Assembly: GCA_029204045.2 (NCBI GenBank) | Contig: JAQNDB010000231.1 | Coordinates: 1 to 64,000 of the forward strand | DNA: 64,000 nt | From: Tillandsia leiboldiana | Lineage: Eukaryota; Streptophyta; Magnoliopsida; Poales; Bromeliaceae | Direction: 5' to 3' | In this document: piece by piece, positions 58,418 to 64,000 of the stretch | Layout: each line of letters starts with the position of its first letter | Position numbering within the stretch: the first letter of the stretch is position 1 | Notes under the pieces: generated by a model | What the model was told of the DNA's origin: nothing | Seen by the model: only the letters and a program-made list of their open reading frames with translations | Database searches by the model: none | Made by a program: the position numbers and the translations under genes

Positions 58418-58770
58418 ATGGCAGATCACGAGGACGCGGGACCAGTTGATCCGTCGGTCCTATCAGAGCAGCATCTCCATAGGTCAATATTTATCAGGAC
58501 TGAGGTAAGAGCTATAAAATTTTATTTGATATTTTATTGTAATACAAATAAGCTGAATTGGTGTAAAAGCTAACTATATTTGTTTTGGCATTACAGGGGC
58601 ATCGTGCTGTGGAGTTCTCAGAGCATGGGCGCAAGCTCAACCGGTGGGAGCTTGACCATCCAGCTGTACTAGATCTACTCCGACAGTCTGGATTTTACGG
58701 GGTAGCACGCCTGAGACGCGTGCAGCTGGATCAGGCTTTACTAGCCGCCCTTGCCGAGAGGTGGAGACCG
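58418..58770 (+). pseudogene. TE8 plant mobile domain (MAIN-like), truncated
   Basis: Exon 1 (58418-58504) encodes MADHEDAGPVDPSVLSEQH; a 92-bp GT-AG intron follows (58505-58596); exon 2 encodes VEFSEHGRKLNRWELDHP, VLDLLRQSGFYGVARL and ALLAALAERWRP. This is the N-terminal quarter of a plant mobile domain, which in host proteins MAIN and MAIL1 acts in silencing and meristem maintenance and is also carried by MULEs and Ty3 elements. The domain stops at RWRPKTQTF, where the frame runs without interruption into Ty3 RNase H. The acceptor just before its ATG would also allow splicing to the transposase exon, making a transposase-PMD protein. Too short to be a working PMD. Confidence 0.75.
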
Positions 58771-58773
58771 AAG

Positions 58774-59836
58774 ACCCAGACGTTCATAATCAAGACAGAT
58801 CATGAGAGCTTGAAGCACTTATTAGAACAGAGGATCTCTACATTCATGCAACAAAAGGGGATGCTTAAGTTGATGGGGCTCGACTATATTATCCAATATA
58901 AAAAGGGGAAGGAAAATGCTGCAGGTGATGCGTTATCCAGAATAGGTGGTGAAGAAGGATCTGCACTAGCAATTTCAACGGTTATACCTGAGTGGACACA
59001 AAAGGTTGCGGATAGTTATAAGGGGGACTCTGTGTGTGAAGGTTTAATACATGAACTAATTCTTCAACCAGCCACCCGCGATCATTACACATATGGCAGT
59101 GAGTTGTTGAGGTACAAGGGAAGGTTGTTAATCGGGGGATCCGGGGGGTTAAAAGAGAGAATATCGGAACAAATACATAATTCCGAGTTAGGAGGCCACT
59201 CTGGAATTCATAATACCTATAGAAGGATCAAGCAACACTTTTATTGGCCCGGGTTGAGAAAAGATGTAGAGAATTGGGTTAAGAATTGTGCAGTGTGTGC
59301 TCAAAATAAGGTGGATGGATCACCTTACTCAGGTTTATTACAACCCCTGCCAATTCTCGATCAAATTTGGGAGAGTATGAGTATGGACTTCATAGAGGCA
59401 CTTCCAAAATTTGAAGGGAAGGATACTATATTGGTCGTGGTGGATCGACTCACAAAATACGCTCATTTTTTGTCTCTCAAGCATCCATTTTCTGCATCAG
59501 AAGTAGTTGAGGCATTTTTAAGAACGGTGGGTAAATTACACGGGTGCCCAAGAAGTATTATTTCCGACCGGGACAAGATATTTACCAGTCAATTTTGGAA
59601 GGACTTATTCAAGCATATGGGGACCAAATTAAATATGAGTTCAGCTTACCATCCTGAGACAGATGGTCAGACCGAAAGAGTAAATAGGTGCCTAGAGACA
59701 TACTTACGGTGCTTGTGTTTCCAACACCCAAAGAATTGGCACTCCTGGTTAGCCTTGGCAGAATGGTGGTATAACATCAATTTCCACTCCTCGATCGGCA
59801 TGACACCATATGAAGCACTGTATGGACTGCCACCCC
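58774..59836 (+). pseudogene. pol: TE9 Ty3 RNase H-integrase fragment
   Basis: A stop-free frame continuing from the PMD: end of RNase H (KTDHESLKHLLEQRISTF, GKENAAGDALSRI), integrase zinc domain (ELGGHSGIHNTYRRIKQHF, CAVCAQNK), DDE core (SMDFIEALP; SDRDKIFTSQFW; ETDGQTERVNRCLE) and the post-core PYEALYGLPP. The wording differs from the Tekay-like elements and resembles the Reina side of the chromoviruses. No LTR or PPT belongs to it here. The right end is cut by the TE10 LTR at 59836/59837, and the left end is a direct fusion to the PMD. No stop in over 350 codons suggests a young fragment or selection on the frame. Confidence 0.8.
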
Positions 59837-59942
59837 TGTCACGCCCCCGGGGGTTTTTGAGTCTATCAAAGCGGAAATTCGTGTGTATCTTTTTTTTTTC
59901 TTAATAAGGTACATTAAACCTCATCCCCGGTGCGTGCCAGAC

Positions 59943-60002
59943 CGCCACATACACAAAATTCTCCCTGTCCCCGGACAGAGTCTCCTTTGTATATGCACGG
60001 CG
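59943..60002 (-). other. SL2 stem-loop in TE10 LTR
   Basis: Minus-strand arms CGCCGTGCATATACAAAGG and TTTTGTGTATGTGGCG; inner stem CTGTCC/GGACAG is longer than in TE4. It ends 106 nt before the LTR end. Confidence 0.75.
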
Positions 60003-60734
60003 TCTCATTTACAACAACATACATCAACCACCAACCATCAACCATACAATAGACATTCAACATCAAGCGGAATATTAAAGCGGCATCAATGTTTAGAAAG
60101 GATAAAGCCAGCAATTGCAAAACTCGTGCCCACACGGCACTTCGTTTTGAGAAAACCTTTTCGAAGTCATTTGGTTTATCATGAAAACATGCCGCATAAG
60201 AAAACATCACCAAAAGAACCTAACTATAAAAGTACAACTCATCCACAGTGCCAAGTAATACATGTCCACGAATATTACTACTCACAAGCAAATTAACTAA
60301 ACTGCGTAAGAGAGATGAGATAATGATAATAACCAAGTGTTCTGACTACGGCCCTCGCGACGCAGTCTCAACAATCTCCCGGCTAACGCCCCTCGTAGCG
60401 CCTGTCACGGAGTGGGTAATGTCAGTGACAAACAAAGTAGATGTCTAACAACAATAAGGAATAAGGAGCAAACCGGAAACACCGTAACCATTTCGCTAAA
60501 ACCCTGCACATATTAAGCTGGGCCCCAACCCCAGATTTATCAATTTAATTGGGCACCAACCCCAGATTATTTATCGGAGAGACCAAAGTCTCCCCTCGTG
60601 CGCAACCACTACTTTGATGCATTTAACCCCTTCCACGGTGCTGGTGTGCTATTCCCAGCGGGCGCGAAGGGGTCCTCACGGCTCCCACCCCTTTGTGAGG
60701 AACACGGGTCATACAAGACCACTCTTCCGAAAAA

Positions 60735-60768
60735 GTACACCCATGCGGAGACCAATCCGCCTGTGTAC
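60735..60768 (-). other. SL1 stem-loop in TE10 LTR
   Basis: Stem GTACAC/GTGTAC, inner stem GCGGA/TCCGC, loop TTGGTC; followed by CTTTTTCGGAAGAG (wobble-paired) and GGTC-TTGTAT-GACC. Confidence 0.75.
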
Positions 60769-61330
60769 GTGCAGCATCCCAAACGGATTTGCCGAGATCG
60801 GCGTGTCATGAACATTGCGACCGCAGCCGCTTCAATAGTTAGATAATAACACAATTATGCGAAAGGTTAAACTGTCCATCTACTTTGTTAGATAAATTGA
60901 GAGCACTTTAATGACGATAGATGCACTTACTGCACTGGTTGTATTTACAGCAACCGTACCCACCTATTTGGAGAGAGATCGGAACACCCGAATCTTTCGC
61001 GCACCCCCGCTGCGCGTCTGGACCTAAAGAAAGTCCGCAAGGATAACTATAGTCAAAAGCGTGTACTTACATCCGAAAACACAAGACCCAATTTACTCTT
61101 TTTAACGGAAAAGTCCAACATTGTCCGGTTGACGAAACGGAATTCCCGAGCCGCCGTCGCCGTCTGCCGGAGCCCCGCGCGGTTCAGAACCGCGCGGCGT
61201 ATCTCCGCGGACGATGCCCTCGAGCGCGGTGCCCTGCGCGGGTTGCCCGTGCGACGGCCGCACGGTGCCCGCGCGGGTGCGGCCCGGCACGGCGCCCGCG
61301 CGGTTGCGGGTCCGTGCGGGTGCCGCCCGC

Positions 61331-61714
61331 GCGGCAGCCGCGCGGCGCCCGCGCGGTGCCCGCACGGGTGCGGGCCCGCGCGGGTGCCTCCCGCGCGGCA
61401 GCCGTGCGGCGCCCGCGCGGTGCCCGCATGGATGCGGGCCCGCGCGGGGGCCGCCCGCGCGGCAGCCGCACGGCGCCCGCGCGGTGCCCGCAAGGTTGCG
61501 GGCCCGCGCGGGTGCCTCCCGCGCGGCAGCCGTGCGGCGCCCGCGCGGTGCCCGCATGGATGCGGGCCCGCGCGGGGGCCGCCCGCGCGGTAGCCGCACG
61601 GCGCCCGCGCGGTGCCCGCAAGATTGCGGGCCCGCGCGGGTGCCTCCCGCGCGGCAGCCGCGCGGCGTCCGCGCGGTACCCGCACGGTTGCGGGTCCGCG
61701 CGGTGGCTGCGCGG
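61331..61714. repeat. GC-rich 64-bp minisatellite, 6 copies, in TE10 LTR
   Basis: GCGGCAGCCG (or a one-base variant) recurs at 61331, 61395, 61459, 61523, 61587 and 61651, an exact 64-bp period. Copies alternate between two types (CCGTGCGG with CATGGATGC, and CCGCACGG with CAAGGTTGC), so the real unit is a 128-bp dimer. Long open frames here are compositional. Confidence 0.93.
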
Positions 61715-62519
61715 CGCCCGTGCGGTGCCGTCCGAGACCCTCCTCCGCGCGATGCCCTAGCGGCACCGCGCGCCTCCGCCGTCCGTTCCGCGCCCTTTCA
61801 AGGAGGCGATGACGGCGACGGTGACGGATACGACGGAGAAAACAAGAAACCAAGAACTCAACGAAAGAGACCACGAACAAAATCCCAATAATTTAAATAA
61901 ATTATTTTACTAACCGAAGATCGACGGAAAGGTTGTCCGGTCGCGTTCTTGTCTTCGGTTCGGCGTCCGGGAAGATCGGGCTCCTTCTCTTTCTCCTTTC
62001 CCTTTCTTCCGGCTAGGGTTCCGTCTTTTCCCTTTTTTTTCCTTCTCTCCGATTAGGGTTTTTATTTTCTTTTCTTTTCCTTTCCGATAATCGGGATCCC
62101 TTATATAGTCGTACTTTACCTTTAATTAATTCCTCTTTAATTCGTACGTAAGAGAATTAATTAATTTTCCGTCTGGGATAATTAATTAACTAATTAATTA
62201 TCCCCCATGAGATAAACCACCTTATCTCTAACGGGTGCAAGATATTTAGCACGGATTCCGATGCACGACTAATTACCGTATCACTTTGAATCCCGTTCAG
62301 GGGGTTCCCGATATCGGATTTCAGATCCGATCGCGCCGTCCGCTTTCTTTTTCCGCGCACAATCGCGGAAAAAATACTAGTGTCCCACAATGGCCAACTT
62401 CAAGAATTGAATAATTCTATTTTACTTAAAGGCTTAAATGACTACACGTAAGTCAAAAATACCCCGAAAGGCCGGATCACTACACCACTCACACTTTATA
62501 AAAAGTTTCGTCCCGAAAC

Positions 62520-64000
62520 TTAAATACAAACCCCACTAATCAATTCGGGAAAACATTCCCTCATCTTCGATTCCAGTTCCCACGTCGCCTCGCGCTCTTC
62601 GTGGTTGCTCCACTGGACCTTCACATAGGGGATAGTTCGATTGCGCAACTTCTTGTCCTCTCTTGCCAAAATCCGCACCGGCGTCTCCTCGACGCTTAAA
62701 TCCTCTCGCAACTCGATGGTGGAGGCATCCAAGGCATGAGAGGGGTCAGCTAAGTATTTCCGGAGCATTGAGACATGGAATACGTTATGGACTCGTTCGA
62801 GATTCGGCGGCAGGGCTAATCGGTACGCCATCGGTCCTATGCGTTCTAGGATCTTGAACGGTCCTACGTACCTCGGGCTTAACTTTCCCTTTATGCCGAA
62901 GCGTCGGTTCCCCTTGGAGGGCGAAACTCGGAGCAACGCGTGCTCACCCACCATGAACTCTAAGTCTCGACGTCTATTATCCGCGTAGCTTTTCTGTCTG
63001 CTCTGGGCGGTTAGTAGCCTTTGTCTAATCAATCGCACTTTTGCTTCGGTCTCCTCCACCAAATCTGGGCCCAGAAACTTACGCTCACCCAAGTCGTCCC
63101 AGCATATTGGAGACCGACAGCGGCGCCCGTACAGGGCCTCGTATGGCGCCATCTGAATGCTGGCCTGGTAACTATTATTATAGGCAAATTCCACTAGGGG
63201 CAAGCACCGTGCCCATCCTTCGCCCAGGTCTAAAACGCATGCCCGAAGCATGTCCTCCACAATTTGTATCACCCGCTCTGATTGTCCATCGGTCTGTGGG
63301 TGAAAAGCCGTACTGAAGTGCAACTTGGTTCCCATTGCTCGCTGCAGGCTCTGCCAAAAGTTTGACACAAATCGCGTGTCCCTGTCCGACGTGATGGACG
63401 TCGGCATCCCATGCAGCCTTACTATCTCGTTGATGTAGGTTTGCGCCAGTCGTTCCCGTGCCCACGTCGTGTGTATGGGCAGAAAGTGGGCCGATTTCGT
63501 CAGACGGTCCACGATTACCCATATTGCATCGTGTCCCTGTGACGATCTCGGGAACCCGGTCACAAAATCCATGGTAATCATGTCCTACTTCCACACGGGC
63601 ACCGGTAAGGGTTGCAATTTTTCTGCTGGACGCTGGTGCTCGGCCTTCACTCGTTGGCACACCAGGTAGTGTGCCACAAATCGAGTCACGTCTCCCTTCA
63701 TTTTGGGCCACCAGAAGGTCTGTTTGACGTCCTTATACATCTTCGTTCCCCCGGGATGCGCTGTATATGGAGCTGTATGCGCCTTCCGCAGGATTTCCTC
63801 TTTGAGTTCCGGTAGATCCGGCACGCAGATTCATCCCCGAAATCGTATCGTGCCGTCGGAGTTTACTGTGAAATCACCTCCTGGGTCGGCAGTTACTCTA
63901 CTTCGCACCAGCTGGAGTTGGTCATCAGTCGACTGCCCCTCGAGAATTCTGTCAAGCAGGGTAGGTCTGACCACCAGTGTCAGAAGTCGTTCGACTGTAC
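62520..64000 (-). pseudogene. pol: TE10 pol 3' part: integrase with chromodomain-like end
   Basis: One minus-strand frame ending at 62520-62522, close to TE4 pol throughout. DDE core (MDFVTGFPRSS; SDRDTRFVSNFW; GQSERVIQIVED) and chromodomain-like tail (WSNHEEREATWELES) are intact. Two in-frame stops: TAG at 63584-63582 (Trp in TE4) and TGA at 63827-63825 (CGA Arg in TE4). The zinc domain has lost a Cys (AHYLVCQ against AHCLVCQ in TE4), which alone should disable the integrase. The frame continues to the window edge; RNase H, RT, PR, gag and the 5' LTR should follow beyond base 64000. Confidence 0.88.

Larger units (their letters stand above)
43060..58750 (+). repeat. Second copy of 27259-42959 (probable false duplication)
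   Basis: Colinear throughout, with the offset drifting only between about 15783 and 15801 bases. It contains the same TE7 (minus the start of its 5' LTR), TE6 LTR, TE8 transposase and PMD. Differences are mostly 1-bp indels, dense in 43060-50900 of this copy and in 40400-42959 of the other. Confidence 0.93.
59837..62484 (-). repeat. TE10 3' LTR (2.65 kb)
   Basis: The minus strand begins TGTAGTGATCCGG at 62484 and ends GGGGGCGTGACA at 59837. Same family as the TE4 LTR but about 685 bp shorter. It contains a 30-bp AT inverted repeat (62175-62204), a 64-bp GC-rich array (61331-61714), SL1 (60735-60768) and SL2 (59943-60002). It inserted into TE9 (expected target duplication acccc at 59832-59836, second copy beyond the window). 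Confidence 0.9.

Noticed and set aside
43060..58750. Interpretation as a genuine recent segmental duplication
   Set aside because: Indel-only differences concentrated at contig ends and an exact 100-N join fit an assembly overlap much better; kept as a finding with a decisive read-mapping test.
61214..61891. Long open frames (up to 275 codons) over the GC-rich array near 61-62 kb
   Set aside because: They lie on both strands of a 64-bp CpG-rich repeat; the Ala/Arg/Pro-rich products only reflect composition.

Overview
This is plant nuclear DNA: a gene-poor, transposon-dense stretch of a flowering-plant chromosome. The evidence is LTR retrotransposons of plant-specific lineages (Tekay/Del-like Ty3 chromoviruses and Sirevirus-type Ty1/copia), a MULE transposase with a SWIM zinc finger, a plant mobile domain (PMD) exon pair with GT-AG introns, and tRNA-iMet-type primer binding sites. 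I cannot place the species. No host housekeeping gene, tRNA, rRNA or CRISPR array is visible.

Layout, with labels used below. TE1 (-): 1-4772, Tekay-like Ty3, decayed pol and gag, PBS, 5' LTR 1891-4772. TE2 (+): 4773-12812, Sirevirus-type copia with damaged gag, open INT-RT-RNaseH frame, a 487-codon third ORF and 3' LTR. TE3 (-): 12813-14339, start of gag, PBS and 5' LTR of a second copy of the same copia family. TE4 (+): 14340-19195, 3' part of Tekay-like pol and 3' LTR. TE5 (+): 19196-24823, non-coding internal remnant and 3' LTR. TE6 (-): decayed gag, PBS and a 4 kb LTR (26082-39107). TE7 (+): 26209-35226, a complete but disabled Tekay-like element inside the TE6 LTR with target duplication gctaa. 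TE8 (+): MULE transposase 3' part plus PMD exons. TE9 (+): Ty3 RNaseH-integrase fragment fused in frame to the PMD. TE10 (-): 59837 to the window end, pol and 3' LTR of the TE4 family.

The first 39 kb read as nested insertions: TE1 in TE2, TE2 in TE3, TE3 in TE4, TE4 in TE5, TE5 in TE6, with TE7 separately inside the TE6 LTR. Only the right-hand halves of the outer elements are in the window; the left halves are predicted beyond base 1 in reverse order.

An assembly problem dominates the middle. 27259-42959 and 43060-58750 are the same 15.7 kb twice, separated by exactly 100 N. They differ mainly by single-base indels concentrated at the two contig ends that face the gap. This looks like an unmerged contig overlap, so the true locus is probably about 48 kb. 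Features from 43060 to 58750 should be treated as second reads of earlier features; for the MULE/PMD the right-hand copy is the better one.

The most notable biology: two stem-loops conserved with compensatory base changes in the LTRs of TE1, TE4, TE7 and TE10, one of them 100-108 nt from the LTR 3' end just upstream of the primer binding site; GATCCGGATC palindromes shared by the TE2 LTR promoter and the leader of its third ORF, suggesting a second internal promoter; private GC-rich tandem arrays in each Ty3 LTR; and a PMD-Ty3 in-frame chimera.
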